Shown here one piece after another: positions 53,826 through 62,480 of a DNA stretch of 64,000 nucleotides. Position numbers and translations under genes: made by a program. This DNA comes from an uncultured Pseudomonadota bacterium (lineage in GTDB: Bacteria; Pseudomonadota; Gammaproteobacteria; Burkholderiales; Burkholderiaceae). The notes beneath the pieces are model-generated. The model saw only the letters and a program-made list of their open reading frames with translations, was not told the origin of the DNA and did no database searches. The stretch is taken from NCBI GenBank assembly GCA_946480245.1, contig CAMLIZ010000002.1, positions 1 to 64,000 of the forward strand, in the 5' to 3' direction. Every line of letters starts with the position of its first letter. The stretch's first letter is position 1.

Positions 53826-56119
53826 AGCGCTGCGCGCACGGTCTTCGGCCCGTCCTTGTCGTCGCCGATCGATTCGCGCTTGTCGTTGGCTTCCAGGATC
53901 GGCAGGGCCTGCCGCCACTGCGCGCAGGCCGACTGCATGGCCTGCACGCGCTGTGCGGGCTTGCGCTTGGCCAGTGCCTCATAGGCATTGCCGAGCAGCA
54001 GGTAGGCCCAGCCGCGGTAGTACTGCGTGCCGATGCCTTCGCGCATGTCCGGCGGCAGCGAGTCGAACAGCTGCACCGATTGCACGCCGTGGGCCACGGC
54101 CTGGTCTGCCGCACCGGTCAGGATCAGCGTCTCCACCAGCATCGAGTGCTCTTCGGCCAGCCCCTCGCGCGAGTACATGTCGCTCGGCGCACGGTCGGCG
54201 ATCGCCTGGCGCAGGCGCACCGCCTCCTGCTGCGCGGCCACCGCCTCGGGCAGGCGGCCCAGCCGTTGCAGCGCCTGCCCGCGCTCGCTGAGGAAGTGCG
54301 CATAGTTCGGCGCCACGATCAGGTGGTCGGGGTGGCGCTCGTAGGCTGGCTTGAGCACCGCAGTGGCCTTGTCCAGCTCGGCCAGTGCCAGCGCCGCACC
54401 CTTGGCGCCGATGTCGTCGTCCATGAAGCGCAGTGCGCGGTAGCCGTACACGGCCGACAGGTTGGACACCACGTCCGTGTCGTCGGGCCGCAGCGCCAGC
54501 ACCTTGCTCAGCTGCTGCTGCGCCAGCTCGGACGTGGCCAGGAAGTCCGGCCCGGTGGCGTCGTGCGAGAAGTACAGCTGCGTGAGGTAGATGTAGAGGT
54601 TGCCGAGCGCGCGCTGGTATTCGTAGCGCGTGGGCTCCGCGGCCACCAGCGCCTGGCCCACGCGCAAGGCCTCGCTCTCCACGGTCCTCGCTTCGTCGAA
54701 CATGCCCTGGCGCGCCAGGCGGGCGCCCAGGCGTGTCTCGAGCAGCACGAGCTCCAGCTGCGCGGGGCGCTGCATCGGCCCCTTGCCGATCAGCGGATGC
54801 ACGATCGCCATTGCGCGGTGGTAGCTGGCCAGCGCCTGCTCCGGCTCGCCCATGTTGGACATGTGGGCCGCACCCTGGATGTCGCCCACATGCCGGTACG
54901 CCGCCGCCACCTCCAGCTGCAGCGCGGGGTCGTCGAGCGCTTCGGCCTGCAGTTGCTCGAGGTAGCGCAGCGCCGTGTCCACCAGGTGCTTGCGCGCCCC
55001 GAGTGCACCGGGAATGCGCTCCACTGCCTTGTCGACGTCGAAGATGAACACGTTGGCCAGCTTGCGCACCGAGGCAAAGTAGCGCTCGGCGCGCTCCTTC
55101 TGCCGTTGCGCCTGGTAGCCCTCGTAGGCGGCCACGCCCAGCCCGATCACCAGCGCCAGGTTGGCCACCAGCGCGGCACCGGCCACGCGCTTGTGGCGCA
55201 GCACGAAGCGACCGGCGCGATAGCTCCACGCGCCCTTGCGCGCCTGCACCGGCAGCCCCTCGAGGTGGCGGAACACGTCGTCGGCGAAGGCCTCCGCGCT
55301 GGCATAGCGGTGCTGTGGGTTCTTGCGCAGCGCCATCAGCACCATCGCATCCAGATCGCCGCGCAAGCGCCGCTTCAAACCGGGCGCGTTGCGGCTGGGC
55401 GGCAGCGGCTCGGTGTCGCAGATGGCCTGGCCGAGCGTGTAGTCGCTGCCGGTGGTGGCCGCCGGATAGGGGCTGGCGTCGGTGAGCAGGCGGTACAGCA
55501 CCACGCCCAGCGAGAACACATCCGAGGCCGGCGTGATCTCCTGGCCGCGCACCTGCTCGGGGCTGGCGTACTCCAGCGTCATCACGCGCTGCTGCGTGGC
55601 GGTGGCCGCGGCCGGCTGCGCGCTGATGCGCTTGGCGATGCCGAAGTCCACCAGCTTGACCAGCCCCTCGGGCGTGACCAGGATGTTGGCCGGCTTCAGG
55701 TCCCGGTGCACCACACCCTTGCTGTGCGCGTAGTGCACCACCTGGCACACGCTGCGGAACAGCCGCAGCCGCTGCTCCACGCCCAGGCTGCGTGCATTGC
55801 AGTACACGTCGATCGGCTCGCCCAGCACGCGCTCCATCGCGAACCACGGCACACCGTCGTCGCTGACGCCGCCATCGAGCACCTTGGCCAGGTTGGGGTG
55901 CTCCAGGCTGGCCAGGATCTGCCGCTCGGCCTTGAAGCGCTCGATCTGCACCGCGTCACTCAGGCCCGCGCGCAGCAGCTTCACCGCCACCTGCTGCTCG
56001 AACGCACCGTCGGCCCGCTCCGCAAGGTACACCTGCCCCATGCCGCCCTGGCCGATCAGGCTCAGCAGCCGGTACGGGCCCAGGCGGCTTGGCATCAACG
56101 CAAGGGGTTCGCCGATCAC
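53810..56119 (-). CDS. Transmembrane Ser/Thr protein kinase with TPR-like C-terminus (copy 1)
   Basis: 769-aa PknB-type kinase. The kinase domain starts nearly at the N-terminus: GQGGMGQVYLA (ATP loop), VAVKLL (Lys), HRDLKPAN (catalytic loop), DFGIAK (metal) and YASPEQVRG (activation segment end). A transmembrane helix (AALVANLALVIGLGVAAY, about residue 325-342) precedes a long TPR-like helical region facing the periplasm. It lacks the ~90-residue N-terminal extension of its neighbour. A GTG at 56119 is used; an ATG at 56095 is possible. It follows copy 2 after 16 bp. Confidence 0.9.
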   Translation of the reverse strand: MIGEPLALMPSRLGPYRLLSLIGQGGMGQVYLAERADGAFEQQVAVKLLRAGLSDAVQIERFKAERQILASLEHPNLAKVLDGGVSDDGVPWFAMERVLGEPIDVYCNARSLGVEQRLRLFRSVCQVVHYAHSKGVVHRDLKPANILVTPEGLVKLVDFGIAKRISAQPAAATATQQRVMTLEYASPEQVRGQEITPASDVFSLGVVLYRLLTDASPYPAATTGSDYTLGQAICDTEPLPPSRNAPGLKRRLRGDLDAMVLMALRKNPQHRYASAEAFADDVFRHLEGLPVQARKGAWSYRAGRFVLRHKRVAGAALVANLALVIGLGVAAYEGYQAQRQKERAERYFASVRKLANVFIFDVDKAVERIPGALGARKHLVDTALRYLEQLQAEALDDPALQLEVAAAYRHVGDIQGAAHMSNMGEPEQALASYHRAMAIVHPLIGKGPMQRPAQLELVLLETRLGARLARQGMFDEARTVESEALRVGQALVAAEPTRYEYQRALGNLYIYLTQLYFSHDATGPDFLATSELAQQQLSKVLALRPDDTDVVSNLSAVYGYRALRFMDDDIGAKGAALALAELDKATAVLKPAYERHPDHLIVAPNYAHFLSERGQALQRLGRLPEAVAAQQEAVRLRQAIADRAPSDMYSREGLAEEHSMLVETLILTGAADQAVAHGVQSVQLFDSLPPDMREGIGTQYYRGWAYLLLGNAYEALAKRKPAQRVQAMQSACAQWRQALPILEANDKRESIGDDKDGPKTVRAALQRCG
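55043..56086 (-). repeat. 1,044-bp direct repeat, copy 1 (kinase domain and membrane helix)
   Basis: Matches 57387-58430 at a constant offset of 2,344 bp. I count four mismatches in the first 70 bp and saw none in the rest. It spans the kinase domain, membrane helix and juxtamembrane segment. The C-terminal sensor regions and the N-termini outside the repeat are different. This suggests recent duplication or continuing gene conversion. Confidence 0.9.
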
Positions 56120-56135
56120 AGAGCCACCCGGCGCG

Positions 56136-58682
56136 TCAGCGTGCGTGCGGAACTGCCTCGGGCGGCGCTGAGCAAGCGCGCAGGGCTTCGCGGAACGTCT
56201 CGGGGCCCAATTCGCCGGGCGACACGCCCACCCTGTCGGCCAGGCGCTGAGCGACTTGCAGGCCCATGCGGTCGTAGTTGCACGCGTCGGCGCGCCCCTT
56301 CTGGTTGGCCCCCGCTGCCGCCGCTAGCGCCAGCGTGTGAAAGTTGTCGCGCTCTGCCTCCAGCGCCTCGGTGGCATTGCGCGCCGCATCGGGCAGCCCG
56401 TCGTAGATGGCCTGCGCACGCTGGGCTTCGCGCAGGCTATCCTCCGGCTTGCCCGTGCGCATCAAGGTGATGGCAAGGTTGGCGCGTGCAAGGCCGACGC
56501 TCAGCCTGGAGTCCTCATCATTCGGGTCGCGTGCCACCACCGCGTCCAGCGTGCGGATGGCATCGTCCAGTACCTGTGCCGCATGTTCGTACTGGCGCAG
56601 TTCATTGAGCGCCGATCCGAGGTTGAGCAGCTTGCCGGCGTACTGACCGGCGAGGAACGCGTCGCTCGGGTTGGCGACGTGCAAAGGCTTGAGCAGTTGG
56701 GCGCTCTTGTCGTACTCCGATGCGGCTGCGCGTGCACTCGCGTCGGTATCGTCCAGCTGCATGTAGTACAGGCCGCGCGTGTTGCGCACATTGGCCAGGC
56801 TCTTGATGGCGGCGGCATGGCCGGGCGACAGGCGCAACACGGCCTCAAGCGCGCGGATGGCGCTGTCCGACGTCGACACATAGGCGTCAAACCGCTTCTC
56901 GTACAGCAGCGCCCGCGCATACTGGTCGAGCACCTCGGCCAGAAGCAGGTTGTTGCCGATGTTGTCCGGTGCTCGTCGCACCAGGTCATGCGCCAGGCGC
57001 GTCGCCTCGGCGAACACCGGCAACGCGTCACGCGAGTGACCCAGCCAGGCGAGCAGCGCCCCTTGCGCCTCGTAGTCCCGCGCCAATTCGGACTCCACGG
57101 CGCTCAGTGTGGCGGGGGGCAGGGACACTCGCGGCAAAGGCTCCATCAGGCTGATCGCTCTGCGATAGCTGACCATCGCACCCTGCGGATCGTTGAGGTT
57201 CGAGCGGTACGGTTTGCCCTGAATATTGCCCACCGTACGGTAGCCCTGCGCCAGGTCAACGGCCAGCATCACGTCGCCGTCGGGCTCGGTGCTCAGTTCC
57301 TTCAGATAGATGAGCGCGTTGTCCACCACGAGCTTGCGTGCGGCGTTGGCGCCGGCAAGCTTTCGGATCGCGGGATCCACGTCCTCGATGAACACGTTGG
57401 CCAGCTTGCGCACCGAGCCGAAGTAGCGCTCGGCACGCTCCTTTTGCCGTTGCGCCTGGTAGCCCTCGTAGGCGGCCACGCCCAGCCCGATCACCAGCGC
57501 CAGGTTGGCCACCAGCGCGGCACCGGCCACGCGCTTGTGGCGCAGCACGAAGCGACCGGCGCGATAGCTCCACGCGCCCTTGCGCGCCTGCACCGGCAGC
57601 CCCTCGAGGTGGCGGAACACGTCGTCGGCGAAGGCCTCCGCGCTGGCATAGCGGTGCTGTGGGTTCTTGCGCAGCGCCATCAGCACCATCGCATCCAGAT
57701 CGCCGCGCAAGCGCCGCTTCAAACCGGGCGCGTTGCGGCTGGGCGGCAGCGGCTCGGTGTCGCAGATGGCCTGGCCGAGCGTGTAGTCGCTGCCGGTGGT
57801 GGCCGCCGGATAGGGGCTGGCGTCGGTGAGCAGGCGGTACAGCACCACGCCCAGCGAGAACACATCCGAGGCCGGCGTGATCTCCTGGCCGCGCACCTGC
57901 TCGGGGCTGGCGTACTCCAGCGTCATCACGCGCTGCTGCGTGGCGGTGGCCGCGGCCGGCTGCGCGCTGATGCGCTTGGCGATGCCGAAGTCCACCAGCT
58001 TGACCAGCCCCTCGGGCGTGACCAGGATGTTGGCCGGCTTCAGGTCCCGGTGCACCACACCCTTGCTGTGCGCGTAGTGCACCACCTGGCACACGCTGCG
58101 GAACAGCCGCAGCCGCTGCTCCACGCCCAGGCTGCGTGCATTGCAGTACACGTCGATCGGCTCGCCCAGCACGCGCTCCATCGCGAACCACGGCACACCG
58201 TCGTCGCTGACGCCGCCATCGAGCACCTTGGCCAGGTTGGGGTGCTCCAGGCTGGCCAGGATCTGCCGCTCGGCCTTGAAGCGCTCGATCTGCACCGCGT
58301 CACTCAGGCCCGCGCGCAGCAGCTTCACCGCCACCTGCTGCTCGAACGCACCGTCGGCCCGCTCCGCAAGGTACACCTGCCCCATGCCGCCCTGGCCGAT
58401 CAGGCTCAGCAGCCGGTACGGGCCCAGGCGCCGGCCCAACCAGGGGCCGGTGGCATGCTGCTGCAGCGCGTCGAGCGCCAGCTGGGCGGGCAGGGTGTCG
58501 AGCACGCTGCGCGTGGGGTCGGCGGCCTGCAGCAGCGCGCGCAGTTCGTCGGCCAGCGTCGCGTCACCATGCGCGTGCTGCGCGATGAACGCCTCCCGCT
58601 GGTCAGCCGGCAGCTCCAGCGCATCCGCCAGCAGGCGCTTCACGCGCTGCCAGCGCTCGGCTTCCTCCAGCGCCGCGCTCAT
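56136..58682 (-). CDS. Transmembrane Ser/Thr protein kinase with TPR-like C-terminus (copy 2)
   Basis: 848-aa kinase. An N-terminal helical extension (about 1-90; ALEEAERWQRVKRLLADALELPADQREAFI) is typical of kinases that pair with this ECF class. The kinase domain, membrane helix and juxtamembrane part are almost identical to copy 1 (HRDLKPAN, DFGIAK). The C-terminal ~450 residues form a different TPR-like domain, so the two kinases probably sense different inputs and act on the same target. The ATG is directly adjacent to the sigma-factor stop. Confidence 0.92.
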   Translation of the reverse strand: MSAALEEAERWQRVKRLLADALELPADQREAFIAQHAHGDATLADELRALLQAADPTRSVLDTLPAQLALDALQQHATGPWLGRRLGPYRLLSLIGQGGMGQVYLAERADGAFEQQVAVKLLRAGLSDAVQIERFKAERQILASLEHPNLAKVLDGGVSDDGVPWFAMERVLGEPIDVYCNARSLGVEQRLRLFRSVCQVVHYAHSKGVVHRDLKPANILVTPEGLVKLVDFGIAKRISAQPAAATATQQRVMTLEYASPEQVRGQEITPASDVFSLGVVLYRLLTDASPYPAATTGSDYTLGQAICDTEPLPPSRNAPGLKRRLRGDLDAMVLMALRKNPQHRYASAEAFADDVFRHLEGLPVQARKGAWSYRAGRFVLRHKRVAGAALVANLALVIGLGVAAYEGYQAQRQKERAERYFGSVRKLANVFIEDVDPAIRKLAGANAARKLVVDNALIYLKELSTEPDGDVMLAVDLAQGYRTVGNIQGKPYRSNLNDPQGAMVSYRRAISLMEPLPRVSLPPATLSAVESELARDYEAQGALLAWLGHSRDALPVFAEATRLAHDLVRRAPDNIGNNLLLAEVLDQYARALLYEKRFDAYVSTSDSAIRALEAVLRLSPGHAAAIKSLANVRNTRGLYYMQLDDTDASARAAASEYDKSAQLLKPLHVANPSDAFLAGQYAGKLLNLGSALNELRQYEHAAQVLDDAIRTLDAVVARDPNDEDSRLSVGLARANLAITLMRTGKPEDSLREAQRAQAIYDGLPDAARNATEALEAERDNFHTLALAAAAGANQKGRADACNYDRMGLQVAQRLADRVGVSPGELGPETFREALRACSAPPEAVPHAR
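57387..58430 (-). repeat. 1,044-bp direct repeat, copy 2 (kinase domain and membrane helix)
   Basis: Second copy of the repeat described at 55043-56086. The identity ends abruptly at 58430, where copy 2 continues into its N-terminal extension and copy 1 changes to a short unrelated leader. The break is therefore inside the coding sequence, right at the start of the kinase domain (GPYRLLSLIGQGG). Confidence 0.9.
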
Positions 58683-59333
58683 CTACACGCGGCCTCTGAG
58701 CTGCAGCAGCAGCCAGGCGCGCGCCGTGGCCCATTCGCGCTTCACCGTGGCAGGCGACACCTGCAGCGCCTCGGCGGTTTCCTCCACGCTCAGGCCGCCG
58801 AAGAAGCGCAGCTCCACCACCTGCCCCTGGCGATGATCGAGCACGGCCAACCGCTTGAGCGCCTCGTCGATCTGCAGGATGTCGAGCAGCTGGTCATCGG
58901 ATTCGCGCTCCGGCAGCTCGCCGAACGCGTCCTGCAGCGCGTCGATGCTCTGCACGTGTTCGCCGCTGCCGCGCTTGGCCGCATTGCGTGCGCGCGCGTG
59001 GTCCACCAGGATGCGCCGCATCAACGCCGACGCCCATGCAAAGAACTGCCCGCGTGACACCCACTGCACCGAACGCTGCTCCGCCATGCGCATGAAGGCC
59101 TCGTGCACGAGGCTCGTGCCTTGCAGCGTGTGGCCCTCGCGCTCGCGTCGCAGGTGCCGGCGCGCCATGCGGCGCAGCTCGTCGTAGACCAGGGGCACCA
59201 GGCGCTCCAGCGCCTGCGCATCGCCGCTGGCCCAGCTGTGCAGCAAGGCCGTGATGGGCGACGAGCCGCCGGCGACAGCGCCTTCGGGATACGAAGGCTG
59301 CGCGGCGCAGACCTCTTGGGCAATTGCGCGCAT
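58683..59333 (-). CDS. ECF-type sigma factor (ECF43-like, kinase-linked)
   Basis: 216-aa sigma factor with regions 2 and 4: region 2 has GDAQALERLVPLVYDELRRMARRHLRRER, EAFMRM and FFAWASALMRRILVDHARAR; region 4 has LAVLDHRQGQVVELRFFGGLSVEETAEALQVSPATVKREWATARAWL. This belongs to the Sigma70_ECF group (PF07638 type) that has no anti-sigma factor and is found beside Ser/Thr kinases; in Vibrio a homologue is activated by threonine phosphorylation. The ATG at 59333 has AGAGGA upstream, better than the in-frame ATG at 59363. It leads the operon with the two kinases. Confidence 0.9.
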   Translation of the reverse strand: MRAIAQEVCAAQPSYPEGAVAGGSSPITALLHSWASGDAQALERLVPLVYDELRRMARRHLRREREGHTLQGTSLVHEAFMRMAEQRSVQWVSRGQFFAWASALMRRILVDHARARNAAKRGSGEHVQSIDALQDAFGELPERESDDQLLDILQIDEALKRLAVLDHRQGQVVELRFFGGLSVEETAEALQVSPATVKREWATARAWLLLQLRGRV

Positions 59334-59414
59334 GTTCCTCTCGGTTGGGTGGGTGCGATTCACTCACACTCGCCGGCCGCTCGCAAGCCGCCAAGCGGGG
59401 GGAGAGGTAACCAA

Positions 59415-59430
59415 CTACGGATTTTCGTAG
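59415..59430. promoter_or_regulatory. Inverted repeat CTACG-N6-CGTAG between sigma factor and LysM gene
   Basis: Perfect 5-bp arms with a 6-bp spacer (extended ACTACG...TCGTAGT with partial symmetry). It lies 82 bp upstream of the sigma-factor start and 95 bp upstream of the LysM gene start. It matches the repeat between sctV and sctQ at most positions (CTACGNNNTTTCGTAR on the strand facing sctV). Confidence 0.6.
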
Positions 59431-59445
59431 TCGATGCACGCGCAC

Positions 59446-59477
59446 CTACGAGAACACGGAATGACGCAAAACTGTCA
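59446..59477 (+). promoter_or_regulatory. Promoter-like element of the LysM gene (shared with sctV)
   Basis: Reads CTACGAGAACACGGA at 59446-59460. GAGAAC (59450-59455) is followed after 16 bp by CTGTCA (59472-59477). The 15-bp block ends 64 bp before the ATG at 59525. It differs from the sctV element in two of fifteen positions and has the same geometry. Confidence 0.6.
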
Positions 59478-59524
59478 AGCACGCTGCGCAGACTGGGCCG
59501 CATTCCAACCGCTCACTGCACCGC

Positions 59525-62386
59525 ATGCTGCTCGATCCCGCCAACCGATTCACCGTACCGCCGCTGCTGCAACCCTTGCCGTGGCGGACCCTCGGCCAGC
59601 CGCCCAGGCCGCCCAAACCGCACATCGCACCGGCCCGCGTACCCGTGGATCCGCCGCCCACCGCGCCGCCCGTGCCCGCGCCACCGCAGGCCGATGCCGC
59701 TGCGCGTGCGTTCGTGGGTGCGATCGCGCCCGGCCTGCCGCCGGTGGGCATCACGCGTCACACGGTGCAGCCGGGTGACACGCTGTGGCGCTTCCTCGAC
59801 GCCGACGGTGTGTTCGACCGCTTGCCCGCCGTGGACCCGCAACGCCTGGTGCCGGGCCAGCTGCCCGCCACGCCCGCGCTCGACACGCGCGCGTTCGGCA
59901 CCCGCCCGGCCAACCCGCCCGACGCCGTCAACGCGCTGCAGCCCGGCCAGACGCTCACGGTGCTCGACAGCACGCGCCTGGGCTACCTGGAGCAGCAGCG
60001 CGGCCAGCTCGCGGCATTCGAGCAGGCCCATGCGCACACTGATTCGCCGGCCACGCACCGCGACGACCTGCGCACCGAGCTGGTGGCCACGATCTACCAG
60101 GAGCTCGACTACGCCGGCACGCAGCAGGCCGTGCCCGACGCCGCGCAACTGGCGGCACCGATCCGCGAGCGCGCCGCCGCCGACCCGCAGTTCCAGCAGG
60201 CGGTGAACGACGCGCAGGCCCTGTACGCCGCCAGCCTGGATGCACAGGGCCGCACGCCGTCGCAACTGGGTGTGCTTGCGCAGCACGCGGCCGACGGCGA
60301 CTTTGGCGCCGTGAGCAGCGCCACGCGCGACCAGCTGGTGGCGCTGTGCGGCCGCAGCACGGGCAGCGCAGCGCTCGGCCAGATCACCGCGCGCGGCAGC
60401 GTGTACCTCACGTTCGCGGGCGGCGATGCGCGCACCGCGCCGGCCGTGGAGCAGGGCATCCGCGCTGCCGAGCAGGAGCTGCTGGTGAATCGGCCCGCGA
60501 ATGAGGTGGAGAAGGCCTACGCCGATGGCGGTGCGGCCGCTGCGATGCGCCGCCTGAACGAACTCACCGATCCGAAGACGATGACCCCGGGCCAGGTGGG
60601 GCAGGTGATGGACGATGCGCGCGTGCAGCATGTGATCCAGCGCAGCCTGGACGACGTGGCCGCGTGGACCGATCCGCGCGGCGGCCCTGGCCCGTTGATG
60701 GACGACCTGGCGAAGGCCTGCCAGCACGCGGCGTACAGCGACGGCGCGCAGCCGGGCTTGGGCAAGCAGGCGGTCGACAAGGTGGCCGATGCCATCGTGC
60801 AGCGCGCCGATGGCGTGCCGCCCGAGGTGGGCAGCGACCCGTTCCAGTATCCGTACCGTCTGCGCTTTGCACTCGGCGGCCACGGCAACGTGGCGCTGGC
60901 GATGGCCGTGGCCGCGCGCGCCGGCGCTGCGGGCGACCGCGCCACGGCCGACGCCGCCCAGGCGTGCGCACGCGACAGCCTGCAACAGCTCGGCGACCAC
61001 GTGAAGGATCTGAACGCGCAGGTTGCCGAGGACGCCGCCTTTCTCGCCGTGCCCGCTCAGGAGTGGGGTGGCGCCAGTACGCCTGCCGAGCAGGCCGCGT
61101 GCGTGCGCGCGCTGATGGCGCGCAACCCCGACAAGGCCAAGACATTGGCGCGCGATGGCGAGCAGCTGATGGAGGCCCACGAGAAGTTGCAGAGCGCGCG
61201 GCTGGCGCTGCGCGCGTATGGGGCCGCCGCGGCGCCGCTGAAGCCCGATCTCGACGCGATACCGCAACCCGCCACCACGCACGACGCCGCGGAAGGCGGC
61301 AATGGCGAAGCCACCAACACCGTGTGGTTCCAGCGCTCGCTGCGCAAGGTGGTGGAGATGGCAGGCAAGGCCTGGATCAGCGGCCTGGGCACCGGCGACG
61401 TGCCGCTGCTCGGCCCGCGAGCCACGCAGGTGATGCAGGCGCTGTGGAAGCGCGGCCACAAGACGCTGGGCGCTGCGCTGTACTTCCAGAACGCCGCCTA
61501 CGAGCTGGGCGAGTTCGGCCGCGACGCGCAGCGCGGTGCCTTGCTCAACGGGCTGGTGAGTGGTGCGTCCGGGGTGCGCCAGGAGCTGGCCGGCGTATCG
61601 TATGCGTTGTCGGCGGGCATCCCGGCCAATCGGCTGTCGGCCCTGCGCCCGGGCTCCGACGACACGCCGCTGGCCAAGGCTTACGCCGGCTATGCCGCCG
61701 ACATCGACGCGCTGGCTTTGTCCGACGGCGCCAAGTTCACGCTCAAGCAAGGCCTGCGGGTGGCGCTGCAGGACACCTCCGACTTCGCCTCGGCGGTGCT
61801 CGGCGTGGTGAGCGCGGCCATGGCGTTCCAGGACGGCAAGCCGCTCGAAGGCGTGGGCCAGAGCCTCAACGCGGCCGGCTACCTGCTGATGCTCACCGGC
61901 TCAGGCATCGACGAAGCGGTGTTCGTGGGCGACGCCACGCTGCTCGGCCTGGGCGCCACCGCGTGGACGGGCGTGGGTGCGGTGCTGGTGCTGGCCGGCT
62001 CGGCGCTGTACACCGGCGCCGAGGCGCATTCGCACTCGCACCGCTTCGACGAAGCGGGCAGGCAGTGGCTGCAGGCCATGGGCGTGCACCACGACGTGGC
62101 CGACGCGCTGGCCCGGCACGCCACCAGCTTCGACGACCATGCGCCCACGGCCGGCCCGTTTCTCACCGCCTATTTCGCGCACGCCGGCCTGTCGCAGCAA
62201 AACATGGTGGCCTGGCTGAACCTGCTGTCGCCCAAGGACGCCGACGCCATGGCCAGCGCGATCAAGAGCTTCGACGACGAGTGGAAGCAGCATCCGATGC
62301 AGGAGAACGCGCGGCGCTTCGACGATGCGTTGCTGCAATACGGCCTGATGCCGCCCGACGTGAAGCTGCTGGCGGCCCGCGACTGA
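59525..62386 (+). CDS. LysM-domain protein sharing the C-terminal module of the giant T3SS-linked protein
   Basis: 953 aa, no signal peptide. A Pro-rich N-terminus (1-60) is followed by a LysM-like domain (about 77-150: [15 protein letters not shown] and [11 protein letters not shown]), which binds peptidoglycan or chitin-type glycans, then a mostly helical region. The last ~650-700 residues resemble the giant protein: [20 protein letters not shown] against IHALLGKGDVAGAVHEATLR-type text, two hydrophobic stretches (about 770-800 and 815-840) and the end block [20 protein letters not shown]...[16 protein letters not shown] against RNMLIARGFSDEQTKALLD...MLAKHGITVEQGLQWL. Promoter elements match sctV. 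It is probably a T3SS substrate or accessory; the ribosome site is weak. Confidence 0.78.
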   Translation: MLLDPANRFTVPPLLQPLPWRTLGQPPRPPKPHIAPARVPVDPPPTAPPVPAPPQADAAARAFVGAIAPGLPPVGITRHTVQPGDTLWRFLDADGVFDRLPAVDPQRLVPGQLPATPALDTRAFGTRPANPPDAVNALQPGQTLTVLDSTRLGYLEQQRGQLAAFEQAHAHTDSPATHRDDLRTELVATIYQELDYAGTQQAVPDAAQLAAPIRERAAADPQFQQAVNDAQALYAASLDAQGRTPSQLGVLAQHAADGDFGAVSSATRDQLVALCGRSTGSAALGQITARGSVYLTFAGGDARTAPAVEQGIRAAEQELLVNRPANEVEKAYADGGAAAAMRRLNELTDPKTMTPGQVGQVMDDARVQHVIQRSLDDVAAWTDPRGGPGPLMDDLAKACQHAAYSDGAQPGLGKQAVDKVADAIVQRADGVPPEVGSDPFQYPYRLRFALGGHGNVALAMAVAARAGAAGDRATADAAQACARDSLQQLGDHVKDLNAQVAEDAAFLAVPAQEWGGASTPAEQAACVRALMARNPDKAKTLARDGEQLMEAHEKLQSARLALRAYGAAAAPLKPDLDAIPQPATTHDAAEGGNGEATNTVWFQRSLRKVVEMAGKAWISGLGTGDVPLLGPRATQVMQALWKRGHKTLGAALYFQNAAYELGEFGRDAQRGALLNGLVSGASGVRQELAGVSYALSAGIPANRLSALRPGSDDTPLAKAYAGYAADIDALALSDGAKFTLKQGLRVALQDTSDFASAVLGVVSAAMAFQDGKPLEGVGQSLNAAGYLLMLTGSGIDEAVFVGDATLLGLGATAWTGVGAVLVLAGSALYTGAEAHSHSHRFDEAGRQWLQAMGVHHDVADALARHATSFDDHAPTAGPFLTAYFAHAGLSQQNMVAWLNLLSPKDADAMASAIKSFDDEWKQHPMQENARRFDDALLQYGLMPPDVKLLAARD

Positions 62387-62399
62387 GCACTTTCCACCG

Positions 62400-62426
62400 T
62401 CAAGTCCCGCCGCGCGCGGCCGATAC
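62400..62426 (+). promoter_or_regulatory. Sigma-28 (FliA) type promoter of the chemotaxis receptor
   Basis: TCAAGTCC (62400-62407), an 11-bp spacer and GCCGATAC (62419-62426) match the flagellar sigma-28 consensus TAAAGTTT-N11-GCCGATAA in the positions that matter most (AAG and GCCGATA). It is 54 bp upstream of the receptor ATG. Receptors of this type are normally class 3 flagellar genes, so the cell probably has a flagellar regulon elsewhere. Confidence 0.8.
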
Positions 62427-62480
62427 CCATGGCACGGCCCGTCAGTCGGCGGGCGCTGCTGCGTTCTCGGGAGACAAGCA

